Assembly: GCA_910589485.1 (NCBI GenBank)
Contig: CAJUSW010000004.1
Coordinates: forward strand, 189,565-253,564
Source: an uncultured Duncaniella sp.
GTDB taxonomy: Bacteria; Bacteroidota; Bacteroidia; Bacteroidales; Muribaculaceae
Direction: 5' to 3'
DNA: 64,000 nt
The notes under the pieces are model-generated. The model saw only the letters and a program-made list of their open reading frames with translations. It was not told where the DNA came from and ran no database searches. Below are positions 44,525 through 52,066 of this stretch, one piece after another (within the stretch, counting starts at the first letter, position 1; each line of letters opens with the position of its first letter). Position numbers and translations under genes: made by a program.

Positions 44525-45188
44525 TAGCCGTCTATTCTCCTCTCTCCCTCTCGCCGGTTGTCCGATTGAGAATTCCATTGCCGATATCCTCAAAGATGTT
44601 TCGGTCCCGGAGTTCTCTCCGGCGACCGGCGATATTGTTGCTCCTGTCAGAAATATTTTCGCTTCTGACAAACGCAAGGGTTGGGATAAGTCAGTCGAGG
44701 CCAGGTGTGATTTTGAATTTCACCCGCGCATCACTCCGCGCGCAGGTATATGGTTCCTGTCTCTTTGGCAGAAAAGCATCAAGGGTCGGACGCTTACTGA
44801 TATAAAATCTGATCCGGCTGAAATATCTCATTTTGCCGTCTCTGTCTCTGATTTTATCTGCAAGATACTCGGGGGTAGTCCGAGCGCCGGCAACTGGGCG
44901 ATAGTCACCACCCCTAAAAGGCGTCATAAAGTCAGGAATTTTGCCTCGCTTATTTGTGCGGAAATTCACGACATATTACAAATACCTTTCTACGAGGATG
45001 TTGCTCTTTGCAAAAGCAAGACCCGTATAAACGCGGTGTTTGATTTAAACTGCCTGCCACCGGAGGCTAATCTGATTGTTTTTGATGATTTTGTAACCAC
45101 CGGTTCTACTCTCCGCAGTATGTATAATCTTCTTTCTCCTCTCAACAAAAACCTGCTTTTCGTGGCAGGCATAAACAACAAACTGTAA
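44493..45188 (+). CDS. phosphoribosyltransferase-like protein
   Basis: 231 aa. The type I PRTase PRPP-binding motif is seen as NLIVFDDFVTTGSTLRSM near the C-terminus, preceded by ComF-like spacing (WAIVTTPKRRHKVRNFASLI, then FYEDVALCKSKTRINAVFDL). In ComF-like and other PRTases this loop binds phosphoribosyl pyrophosphate. It is unusual within a head-gene cluster: the flanking genes are structural. ATG 44493 overlaps the preceding gene; no better start is seen. Its role in the phage is unknown. Confidence 0.7.
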   Translation: MAQSTIQPNPDSRLFSSLPLAGCPIENSIADILKDVSVPEFSPATGDIVAPVRNIFASDKRKGWDKSVEARCDFEFHPRITPRAGIWFLSLWQKSIKGRTLTDIKSDPAEISHFAVSVSDFICKILGGSPSAGNWAIVTTPKRRHKVRNFASLICAEIHDILQIPFYEDVALCKSKTRINAVFDLNCLPPEANLIVFDDFVTTGSTLRSMYNLLSPLNKNLLFVAGINNKL

Positions 45189-45925
45189 TGGCTCAACGTG
45201 AACTGACCTCTAAAATAAAGGAATGGCTTGACACCCCTGCCGACAACAGGGATATTCTTGCCGGTGCCGAACTGCTCCTGCGTATCAACCGCAATCAAAT
45301 TTTCTTTCGTAATGTGGCGCGTAATCCTTCGGCAAAAGCCGCTCGCCTCGAATATGAGCTGCGGAAAATTTATAATGACCGTCTGCAGGACTTCAACCAT
45401 GAGGAAGTAGTCTCGCTTATGGCTCAGGTTGAACAGATCAATCGCTCCCGTGGTCTCGATAAGCAACCTGATACTTCCAGGTCGGACTTCCAGCGCGGTA
45501 AACGTGCTGACCATGAAGAGCTACCTCAAGATATTCAGCAGCTGTGGGTGCAGAACGCGGAAATCATGAAGAAAATGCGTGATTGCCATACCCATCTCCG
45601 GCTCATTTCCACTGATAATTCATCCTGTCCGGACAGCGACCGCTATCCCTGGGCTAAGGAGATCGTGCGCCTTGATACTCTGTTGCGTGACAACTATAAT
45701 AAATATGACCATTACATCAGAGGCTCTTCGGCTGTCACTGCTCAGGTTGTTGAAGATCCGCGATCGGTCTCTAAGAAGTGTGCGCGCCTTATTAATATGC
45801 AGAAAGGCCGATATGCTCAGAGCCAAAGTCCGGAGCTTGCCGATAAGATCCGAGAATGGTATACCCAGGTTATAAATCCATCCGAAAAAATGACAGCTGA
45901 GCTTCATGACCTTGGCATAATCTGA
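45188..45925 (+). CDS. hypothetical phage protein (245 aa)
   Basis: Highly charged and mostly helical (REDLTS-type N-terminus, HEEVVSLMAQVEQINRSRGL, QQLWVQNAEIMKKMRDCHTH), perhaps coiled-coil. It is joined to its neighbours by 1-bp stop/start overlaps. No family recognised. Confidence 0.6.
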   Translation: MAQRELTSKIKEWLDTPADNRDILAGAELLLRINRNQIFFRNVARNPSAKAARLEYELRKIYNDRLQDFNHEEVVSLMAQVEQINRSRGLDKQPDTSRSDFQRGKRADHEELPQDIQQLWVQNAEIMKKMRDCHTHLRLISTDNSSCPDSDRYPWAKEIVRLDTLLRDNYNKYDHYIRGSSAVTAQVVEDPRSVSKKCARLINMQKGRYAQSQSPELADKIREWYTQVINPSEKMTAELHDLGII

Positions 45926-46443
45926 TGAAACGTGCTCTCAAGATAACTGAGGTGTTACGGCCTCTTGACTCCGAACAGTGCCAATGCTATCTTTCCAATG
46001 CATTGCAGGTGGCCGATGTACTGGAATATGTGCTTGCTTTCACCGGACCGGCGGATGTCGATATGACTTCCTTCTCGCTATCCGAGGAGTTCCTACGCCG
46101 ACTTTATTTTATACGGCAGAAGAAGACAATCAGGCATCTGCGCATAGTCCTTGATTATAAGGCCACTAATAAAACCCTTATATTGTGGCCGTTTATAGCT
46201 CAGACTGTGGAGCATTGTTTTCTTGCCGACAATCATAGCAAGATCCTGTATGTGCATAATGAGTCACACCGTGTAGTGGTCGTGATGTCGCAGAACCTTA
46301 CCAGAGGTAACCGCTATGAGGCCGGTACAATCTTCACGGATCTTCCGGCGATTGACTCAATCGTCGATTCTCTCAATTTTATCATTAAAAACCACTCCGT
46401 TCCGTTCGCCGATGTATTCTCAAGAAGAATTAACTCAGATTGA
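45925..46443 (+). CDS. hypothetical protein with degenerate PLD-like motif (172 aa)
   Basis: The stretch NHSKILYVHNESHRVVVVMS then QNLTRGNRYEAGTIF resembles half of a phospholipase D active site: HxK, a beta strand, and a G/S-x-N-x-T loop ahead of a conserved E-x-G. The Asp of HKD is not visible and there is one copy only. Members of this fold include nucleases and phosphodiesterases. If active it would be a dimer. Moderate to low certainty. Confidence 0.5.
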   Translation: MKRALKITEVLRPLDSEQCQCYLSNALQVADVLEYVLAFTGPADVDMTSFSLSEEFLRRLYFIRQKKTIRHLRIVLDYKATNKTLILWPFIAQTVEHCFLADNHSKILYVHNESHRVVVVMSQNLTRGNRYEAGTIFTDLPAIDSIVDSLNFIIKNHSVPFADVFSRRINSD

Positions 46444-46684
46444 GCAACTTGCCTCTCTTTATATGAAACCCTCTGAAATTGCCCTGGTGCTCGGCCGAAA
46501 TCCTGAGGTGTTCCGTTCGGACATTTCCATGCCTGACTCCCCGGCTTACAAGGCTTATTTCAAAGGCAAGATCTCTCAAAAACTCGAAGTGCATAAACAG
46601 ATGGCGATGCTTGCCAGGGTTGGTTCTCCTTTGGCTCTCGAGCAGAGTCAGAGAGCTTTGCTCGATATGGAAGATGACGAATAA
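46412..46684 (+). CDS. small DNA-binding protein near terminase (90 aa)
   Basis: Starts inside the end of the previous gene (ATG 46412). The N-terminal helices EELTQIEQLASLYMKPSEIA and LVLGRNPEVFRSDI read as an HTH of terminase-small type, followed by KAYFKGKISQKLEVHKQMAM. Adjacent to another HTH protein and the large terminase, so it is probably part of packaging recognition. Confidence 0.6.
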   Translation: MYSQEELTQIEQLASLYMKPSEIALVLGRNPEVFRSDISMPDSPAYKAYFKGKISQKLEVHKQMAMLARVGSPLALEQSQRALLDMEDDE

Positions 46685-46695
46685 TCCTTTTCTCT

Positions 46696-47328
46696 ATGGC
46701 TCTACCCTCTACCATTGACGCATGTAAACTTGATCTCTTTTCATCGCGAGAAGAACTGGTAACTAAATATCAGCCTGTTATGGTCGCACGGATTATCCGG
46801 ATCCGCGAGGCCTATAACTGGATGCTTGCCAATCCGGACGCTAAGGACCGTCAAGTCATTGACATTATCATGTCAAGAAATCCCGGTATTTCAAAGTCTT
46901 CAGCCTATTCAGACTTAAGTATCCTCAAAACTCTGCTCCCTGAACTGTCTAAAAACTCCCGCGATTTCCATAGGTGGCGATACACCGAAATGATAATGGA
47001 AACTTATCAGCTCGCAAAGCGACGTAAGGATACCAGGACTATGGAGCGTGCCGCCACTTCATATGCAAAGCATACCAGAGTTGATCTCGAGGATGAAATG
47101 GCTATGCCCTATGACCAGATTGTGGTTCAGCCTTTTGTCCCTACTATGGATGTTACTATCCTCGGTCTTAAACGCATCCCGAACGCCTTTGATTACATCG
47201 ACAAGCTTTCTAAAGAGCTCCTTGCCGATAATCCCGATATCATCGATGTGGAGGCGGAAGAAGCCGACCTTCAGGAAGACAAGTTTTTTTCTCCCTTGAC
47301 TGATAAGCATGATGATGAAGATGACTGA
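46696..47328 (+). CDS. putative terminase small subunit
   Basis: 210 aa. An N-terminal helical HTH region (VDIIMSRNPGISKSSAYSDL region, written here as DRQVIDIIMSRNPGISKSSA) is followed by long helices and an acidic tail (EEADLQEDKFF). It overlaps the start of the large terminase by 20 bp. Small terminase subunits recognise the packaging site; assignment is from position and HTH. Confidence 0.65.
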   Translation: MALPSTIDACKLDLFSSREELVTKYQPVMVARIIRIREAYNWMLANPDAKDRQVIDIIMSRNPGISKSSAYSDLSILKTLLPELSKNSRDFHRWRYTEMIMETYQLAKRRKDTRTMERAATSYAKHTRVDLEDEMAMPYDQIVVQPFVPTMDVTILGLKRIPNAFDYIDKLSKELLADNPDIIDVEAEEADLQEDKFFSPLTDKHDDEDD

Positions 47329-48955
47329 AAAACTCCGGTATTTTAACCGTCCTCAGATGCAGGTGCAATTGATCGGCGCCAATACTACAGTAGTAGTGGC
47401 TGGTCGACGTACTGGTAAGACTGACTCTATTGCCGCTCCATGGGTGCTTAAAATGATGCAGAGGATGCCCGGATCTACGGGTGGCATAGTCGCTCCTACA
47501 TTCAAACACGCGCTTACAAATACGCTCCCTGGCTTGTTTGCGGCTTGGCGTCGTGACGATTTTATAGAAGGAGTGCATTATGTCGTAGGCCATAAACCTC
47601 CGAAATCTTTTAAGCAACCTATCACCGAGCCTTTTCAATGGGAGAATGTTATCGCTTTTTACAATGGATCAATTGCAGTAATTCTCTCCCAGGACAGGCC
47701 TGGCGCGGCAAACTCGCTCACGCTTTCGTGGCTTTTGGTCGACGAGGCTAAGTTTATCGATCCGGTTAAACTTACTCAAGAAACATTCCCGGCTAATGGT
47801 GGCATAAAGACCCATTTCTGCCGGCACTCTTTCAATCATGCAATACTGATCCTTTCGGACATGCCTCAGTCTAAGAAAGGTTCTTGGTTCTTGGACTATG
47901 AGCGTAAGATGGATAAACGTATTATTGCAGGTATAGAGGCCGGTCTTTGCGAAATGTGGCGTCAGCGTCAGAAGATCAATGACCTCCGGGCCAAAGGTAT
48001 TGAACCTCCTCAATATCTCCGCAAACACCTCAGGTTGCTTGACAGAAATATAAACCGTCTGCGATCCGTAGCTACATATTATCGTGAATATTCCTCGGTC
48101 GAGAACGTCGAGCTACTTGGTGAGAAGTACCTGAGACAGATGAAACGCGACCTTACACCGCTGACCTTTCAGACTTCCATCATGTGCCGGAAAATCGGTA
48201 TTGCCCGTGACGGCTTTTATTCTTCAATGAAAGAGGGCCATAAATACAATGACTCGGATTTTGACTACCTCGACTCTCTCGGCTTTGATTATGACCCTTC
48301 GGCTTTGGATGCCCGTGCCGATCGTGATGTCAATCCTTTCGCTCCGCTGTGCATAGGTATGGACTACAATGCCAATATTAACTGGATTGTCACCGGACAG
48401 CCGGACGAGGAAGTGGGGCAGCTTAAAGTCTTGAAGTCGTTTTTTGTCAAGTATGAACGTAAGATACCGGCTCTTGTCGATGACTTTTGCCGTTATTACG
48501 CGCATCACCGCAATAAAACTGTGGTTTTCTACTACGACACTACCGCTCTTGGATCTAACTATGCTGTCAATAGCAAGGACTTCCGGTATACTGTCATTGA
48601 TGAATTTCAAAAGCACGGTTGGCAGGTTATCCCTGTGGCTCTCGGTAATCCTATGAAACATACCGAGAAATACAACCTCATTAACCGTGGTTTTGCCGGT
48701 CTTAACCGTCTCATGCCTATGTTCAACAGACAGAACAATGATGAATTGATCCTGGCAGTTCAAACTGCCGGTGTCGCAAGGGGACGCAATGGATTTCAGA
48801 AAGACAAGTCAGGTGAAAAACTTGCGGAGTCTGAAGATGATCGTCTTGAATATCGTACTGATGGAACGGACGCCTTTGACACCTTGTATATAGGTTGTGA
48901 GTCTAAACCATACCACGGTTTCGGGTTTATTGATGTTTCAAGTCCTGTTTCTTGA
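47309..48955 (+). CDS. terminase large subunit
   Basis: 548-aa DNA packaging motor. Walker A is AGRRTGKTD near residue 31, with the C motif and Walker B region LTLSWLLVDEAKF near 142. The nuclease half has the RNase H-like acidic residues (CIGMDYNANINW near 349, VVFYYDTTAL near 406, and the C-terminal DGTDAFDTLYIG). Several ATGs cluster at the start (47309-47321). A 279-bp spacer with GC-rich hairpins follows before the lysis genes. Confidence 0.9.
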   Translation: MMMKMTEKLRYFNRPQMQVQLIGANTTVVVAGRRTGKTDSIAAPWVLKMMQRMPGSTGGIVAPTFKHALTNTLPGLFAAWRRDDFIEGVHYVVGHKPPKSFKQPITEPFQWENVIAFYNGSIAVILSQDRPGAANSLTLSWLLVDEAKFIDPVKLTQETFPANGGIKTHFCRHSFNHAILILSDMPQSKKGSWFLDYERKMDKRIIAGIEAGLCEMWRQRQKINDLRAKGIEPPQYLRKHLRLLDRNINRLRSVATYYREYSSVENVELLGEKYLRQMKRDLTPLTFQTSIMCRKIGIARDGFYSSMKEGHKYNDSDFDYLDSLGFDYDPSALDARADRDVNPFAPLCIGMDYNANINWIVTGQPDEEVGQLKVLKSFFVKYERKIPALVDDFCRYYAHHRNKTVVFYYDTTALGSNYAVNSKDFRYTVIDEFQKHGWQVIPVALGNPMKHTEKYNLINRGFAGLNRLMPMFNRQNNDELILAVQTAGVARGRNGFQKDKSGEKLAESEDDRLEYRTDGTDAFDTLYIGCESKPYHGFGFIDVSSPVS

Positions 48956-49234
48956 TCTTCGCGCATGTCTGCTCCTCTCGCCGACACGCGACGTTTGCTT
49001 TTCCCACCACCGCACAATCTTTCTTCTTCCTACTTGACGCCTTCTTCTGCTCATCCCGGGGCGGGGCCTTATCCCTGACGGTGTATAGCAGATGGCACAT
49101 TGTTTGATTGCGCTCTCCTTTGTCGAGGCAAGACGCCCCCATCCGGGGAGAGCGGTACAGGCTTTGCCTGCCCGTTTGTCTTTTATTCCTCGCCCTGCTC
49201 ACAATAATTTTGCGTCATCAAACTCTCTCCTCCA
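48956..49234. other. spacer after terminase with GC-rich hairpins
   Basis: No convincing gene. CGCTCTCC (49111-49118) pairs with GGAGAGCG (49147-49154), and AGGCAAG (49126-49132) can pair with CTTTGCCT (49162-49169) across it, a small possible pseudoknot. A -7 element TAATTTTG (49205-49212) lies 22 bp before the holin-like gene. A packaging site could be here. Confidence 0.4.
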
Positions 49235-49522
49235 ATGACCGATCTTAAGAATACTTCAACCAACACCAACATCTATTCTATCAGGTTAGCCGTCCTGCTG
49301 ACTGTTGTAGGGTGTGGACTCCTTATTGCGGGATTTGTCGTTTCTCCTACCGGCGAGATCCATTCTTCCGCTCTTGTCGCTTTCGGCGAGATTATGACAT
49401 TCGTTGCCGCCTTGCTCGGAATATCCCAACATTGCATCTCTGTGATCACTAAATATCTCTCTAATCTTAACCACAATGGAAAAATTCAAAATCAATCTGC
49501 TCAATCAGCAGGCGAAGCTTGA
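49235..49522 (+). CDS. putative holin
   Basis: 95 aa with two transmembrane helices (LAVLLTVVGCGLLIAGFVVS, about 18-37, and FGEIMTFVAALLGISQHCIS region, about 50-69) and a polar C-terminus. It stands two genes ahead of the amidase. Size, topology and place fit a class II holin that lets endolysin reach the periplasm. Confidence 0.7.
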   Translation: MTDLKNTSTNTNIYSIRLAVLLTVVGCGLLIAGFVVSPTGEIHSSALVAFGEIMTFVAALLGISQHCISVITKYLSNLNHNGKIQNQSAQSAGEA

Positions 49523-49679
49523 GGCTCATCAGCGCAATCTCGCTCGTTTCGTTGAAGATGATCGTTTCAATCGGATCTCTTTCAAAGAACAGACCTTAAT
49601 CAAAAAACAGGTCGAAAAAATGGATGAACTCAACGCCATTCTGCGTGAACGCCTGAGCATTCACGGTATCAACTTCTGA
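49476..49679 (+). CDS. small lysis-cassette protein (67 aa)
   Basis: Charged helical protein (EKFKINLLNQQAKLEAHQRN, IKKQVEKMDELNAILRERLS). It overlaps the holin gene by 47 bp. Similar short proteins accompany lysis or tail modules in Bacteroidetes phages. Role unknown. Confidence 0.65.
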   Translation: MEKFKINLLNQQAKLEAHQRNLARFVEDDRFNRISFKEQTLIKKQVEKMDELNAILRERLSIHGINF

Positions 49680-49707
49680 CTGACAATCTCCTCTAATTGA
49701 TCTCTCC

Positions 49708-50178
49708 ATGCGTAAAATCGAAAAAATTGTAGTGCATTGCACAGCTGGTAGCCAAAAACAATCAGCCACAGACATTATTCGATATCACACAGGCAAAGGC
49801 AAAAACTGCCTCGGATGGTCTGCCCCGGGTTATCACTTCATTGTCGAACCTTCAGGAAAAATTGTGAATACTTGGCCAGTGGAGAAAATCTCCAACGGCG
49901 TCAAAGGTCACAATTCAACCATCATCAATGTCGCTTGGATAGGTGGTCTTGACCTTTCAAAACCGATGCCTTATCCGTCCGTCGACAACCGCACCCCTGA
50001 ACAGAAGGCAGCACTCGTAAAGTTGCTCACCGAACTCAAGACGGAATTCCCTGTTGCCCAGATTGTAGGCCATCGTGATCTTTCTCCTGATCTCAACGGG
50101 AACGGTGTCATAGATCCGTGGGAACGTATCAAGGATTGTCCTTGCTTTGATGCTATTCTTGAATACGCTGGGTTATGA
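49708..50178 (+). CDS. N-acetylmuramoyl-L-alanine amidase (endolysin)
   Basis: 156 aa, amidase_2/PGRP fold. Cuts the bond between MurNAc and L-Ala in peptidoglycan. Zinc ligands and active site are visible: H10 in VVHCTAG, GYHF with H43, GHRDLSPD, and CPCFD near the C-terminus (Cys in the place of the last ligand). No signal peptide, so it depends on the holin for export. Overlaps the spanin-like gene by ATGA. Confidence 0.92.
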   Translation: MRKIEKIVVHCTAGSQKQSATDIIRYHTGKGKNCLGWSAPGYHFIVEPSGKIVNTWPVEKISNGVKGHNSTIINVAWIGGLDLSKPMPYPSVDNRTPEQKAALVKLLTELKTEFPVAQIVGHRDLSPDLNGNGVIDPWERIKDCPCFDAILEYAGL

Positions 50179-50666
50179 AACTTTTAGTCCTTGTTTTTAC
50201 CCTTTTTCTGTCTCTCTTAGCCTGTAATGTCCATAAAGAGACTCAGTCATCGGCTCATTCTGATATGACATCCGAACATTCTGAAACAGTCACTTTTGTC
50301 CGGGTGTCAGATCTTTCAGCACTTTTGAATTCTGACAGGAATGTAGTCCTTTCGGGTGTCAACATCTCTATACACCATTCTTCTGGAACCTTTGTTGATT
50401 CTGTTGATCCTCAGACTACTACTTTGTCAATCGACCGCATTGACGTAAAGGATAAAAAGTTTGCAGATATCAAGGGGCATGATAAATTGGCCGGCTCTGC
50501 CGATATTGATGATAAAACCGTCACATCTAACCTATCCGAGAGGAATGTTACTGCGAAGGCAGATGTTTTCCATCCTCCTGCTTTGCTGATTATTCTTGCC
50601 GTCCCCATCGTTATCGGTGTTCTTATTTTCACTTTCAGGCTACTTCATAGATTCCTGCAGAAATGA
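50175..50666 (+). CDS. putative unimolecular spanin (u-spanin)
   Basis: 163 aa. The N-terminus is a lipoprotein signal (LVLVFTLFLSLLAC, Cys17) and the C-terminus is a transmembrane helix (ALLIILAVPIVIGVLIFTFR, about 136-155) with basic residues at the end (RLLHRFLQK). One protein tethered to both outer and inner membranes is the definition of a u-spanin, which fuses the two membranes in the last step of lysis. The beta-rich ectodomain (about 20-130) also fits. It is coupled to the endolysin gene. Confidence 0.78.
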   Translation: MKLLVLVFTLFLSLLACNVHKETQSSAHSDMTSEHSETVTFVRVSDLSALLNSDRNVVLSGVNISIHHSSGTFVDSVDPQTTTLSIDRIDVKDKKFADIKGHDKLAGSADIDDKTVTSNLSERNVTAKADVFHPPALLIILAVPIVIGVLIFTFRLLHRFLQK

Positions 50667-50764
50667 ATAATAGAACTATGACTACGGCATTTTCTTGATT
50701 CACCTCATATTCGCTATCTCACTATGTTCTGATCCATAGTATTGTTATATTGATGATTGTTGTT

Positions 50765-50804
50765 GTCCTCTGTCCGTTGTGAAACGGATAGGGGGCTTCT
50801 TTTT
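50765..50804 (+). terminator. terminator of the lysis operon
   Basis: CCTCTGTCCGTT and AACGGATAGGGG form a 12-bp stem (two G-T pairs) with loop GTGA, followed by CTTCTTTTTTT. The remainder of the 321-bp gap 50667-50987 contains another GC-rich hairpin (CCGAG/CTCGG, about 50850-50870) and the hicA promoter. Confidence 0.85.
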
Positions 50805-50927
50805 TTGGTAGTTCCCCTACGGGTCGGGCTGTCATGCTACGCACCGAGCCTAAGGTCTCGGCCGTTCGGTTTCCATCCCTAACTTGAAAAAAACAATAGT
50901 AATTTTAATATTTTTTCGGTTTTTTAT

Positions 50928-50958
50928 TTGGTAGATAATAGTAAAATTACTACCTTTG
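50928..50958 (+). promoter_or_regulatory. hicA promoter with palindromic operator
   Basis: TTG (50928-50930), 20-bp spacer, TACCTTTG (50951-50958). Between the two, and overlapping the -7 box, is the inverted repeat TAGTAA-AA-TTACTA (50939-50952), the likely binding site for the HicB protein. Confidence 0.75.
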
Positions 50959-50987
50959 CATCGTCTAATTAAAAAGAGTTCTTTGAC

Positions 50988-51185
50988 ATGAAAGTTTTAA
51001 AAACATCTGCAGTGCTTAAAGCACTCCTTGCGGACGGTTGGACTATCGTCGCAACAAAGGGCAGTCATAGACAGCTCAAGCATCCGACTAAACCCGGAAA
51101 GGTAACACTTAACGGTAAAGAATCATCTGATATCTATGGTTGGGAACTTGATAGTGTCTCGAACCAATCGGGCATAAAGTTCTGA
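50988..51185 (+). CDS. hicA: HicA toxin (mRNA interferase)
   Basis: 65 aa, double-stranded RNA-binding-like fold. The active-site histidine is H27 in KGSHRQLKHP. Typical N-terminus (VLKALLADGWTIVATKGSHR) and TLNGKESSDI. HicA degrades mRNA and is neutralised by HicB. Here hicA comes first, after an operator-bearing promoter, and hicB follows 152 bp later beyond two terminator hairpins, an unusual spacing. In a prophage it may act in stability or exclusion. Confidence 0.9.
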   Translation: MKVLKTSAVLKALLADGWTIVATKGSHRQLKHPTKPGKVTLNGKESSDIYGWELDSVSNQSGIKF

Positions 51186-51194
51186 TTGATTTAA

Positions 51195-51231
51195 AGAATA
51201 TGGGGTGCTGCCCGTCCCATATTCTATTTTT
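51195..51231 (+). terminator. terminator after hicA (first of two)
   Basis: AGAATATGGG and CCCATATTCT form a perfect 10-bp stem, then ATTTTT, 10 bp past the hicA stop codon. Confidence 0.75.
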
Positions 51232-51272
51232 AAAGCTTTCCCCCTCAAGAACTTTGCAACATTAATAGACAA

Positions 51273-51318
51273 AATAGCGCGGGGATGTCCCGCGTTCCCG
51301 CGCTATTTATTTTTTTAC
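51273..51318 (+). terminator. second terminator between hicA and hicB
   Basis: AATAGCGCGGG and CCCGCGCTATT form a perfect 11-bp stem followed by TATTTTTTTA. It ends 20 bp before the hicB start codon. Confidence 0.8.
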
Positions 51319-51337
51319 TTATTTAAGGTATTTTACA

Positions 51338-51751
51338 ATGCTACCTGTTCTTACGATCAATGTATCAAAGACACCCGATGGGTATAGCGCATCATGCGAT
51401 ATGTTACCGGGGTGGATTGTTGCTCATAATGGTGATTTTGAAAGTTTTGAAGAATATATCCGCGAAAGCATCGACTTCTACGTGGAATGTGCCGAATCGG
51501 ACGGCGATACTTACCCTCAGATCCTGGTTTCTCCGAACCTATTCATAAAATATAAGTTTGACATACAAAGTTTGTTGACTCATTACCAAAACATTTTTTC
51601 TTTTGCCGCGTTGCAATATATAACCGGGGTTAATCAGCGTCAGCTTTGGCACTATTCGGCAGGACGATCAAAACCTCGTCAAAAACAGGCGGAAAAAATT
51701 GTAAACGCTCTCAACCGCTTGGGTAAAGAACTTGTCTCGCTCTCTGTTTAA
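51338..51751 (+). CDS. hicB: HicB-type antitoxin
   Basis: 137 aa. The N-terminal HicB fold covers about 1-70 (SKTPDGYSASCDMLPGWIVA, a divergent form of the RNase H-like domain). The C-terminal XRE-type HTH (LQYITGVNQRQLWHYSAGRS) would bind the operator ahead of hicA. No promoter of its own is evident in the 152-bp gap, which is dominated by two terminators, so it may depend on read-through or on an unrecognised promoter. Confidence 0.85.
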   Translation: MLPVLTINVSKTPDGYSASCDMLPGWIVAHNGDFESFEEYIRESIDFYVECAESDGDTYPQILVSPNLFIKYKFDIQSLLTHYQNIFSFAALQYITGVNQRQLWHYSAGRSKPRQKQAEKIVNALNRLGKELVSLSV

Positions 51752-51783
51752 TTAGACACTAAACAACTCATCTGAGACCTGTA

Positions 51784-51817
51784 GAGGCTGTGTCAAAAGG
51801 ACGCAGCCTCTTTTTTT
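51784..51817 (+). terminator. terminator after hicB
   Basis: GAGGCTG and CAGCCTC enclose a short partly paired loop and are followed by TTTTTTT. Confidence 0.85.
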
Positions 51818-51828
51818 CGCTATAAAAT

Positions 51829-51859
51829 TTGGCAATGTCAATAACTTGTCGTAGATTTG
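51829..51859 (+). promoter_or_regulatory. promoter of structured RNA 2
   Basis: TTG (51829-51831), 20-bp spacer, TAGATTTG (51852-51859), placing the predicted start at the 5' strand of the RNA closing helix, as for RNA 1. Confidence 0.78.
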
Positions 51860-51862
51860 CAG

Positions 51863-52022
51863 TGCTTTCCATATATCTCTTGAGCGGATGAGAGTCCGCC
51901 GGCATACCGTAGCGGGCATTTTTTATGCCCGGTCGCCATCATATAGAGTTCCGTCCCGTGCGGTGCGTTAATGCGCCCGCTGCTCGAGAGAGTGGAAAGC
52001 AACGGGGAGCGGAACTCTTTTT
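51863..52022 (+). ncRNA. structured pseudoknotted RNA 2 (candidate riboswitch-like leader)
   Basis: Same plan as RNA 1. P1: GCTTTCCA then CTCTTGAGC (51864-51885) pair with 51982-52000. Inside are a GCGGA/TCCGC hairpin and the identical hairpin GGGCATTTTTTATGCCC (51914-51930). Helix X: AGAGTTCCG (51945-51953) pairs with CGGAACTCT (52010-52018), plus CCCG with CGGG, crossing P1 to form a pseudoknot and running into TTTTT. TGCTTTCCA recurs at 52068-52076, overlapping the start codon of the next gene, and is complementary to the P1 3' strand. Apart from the 17-mer and a TTAAT(A)GCGCCC string the sequence differs from RNA 1. Confidence 0.72.
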
Positions 52023-52066
52023 GCGTACCCACGAGAAAATCAACATATTGTTAGACTTCATTTTAA

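Noticed and set aside
48927..49202. Leftward 91-codon open frame after terminase
   Set aside because: Composition typical of an antisense frame, overlaps the terminase end and lacks a promoter.
38290..52022. Retron, diversity-generating retroelement or CRISPR array
   Set aside because: No reverse transcriptase, no template/variable repeat pair, and no regular repeat-spacer pattern anywhere in the window.
51838..52032. Leftward 64-codon open frame opposite RNA 2
   Set aside because: Same reason as for RNA 1; structure and rightward promoter explain the sequence better.
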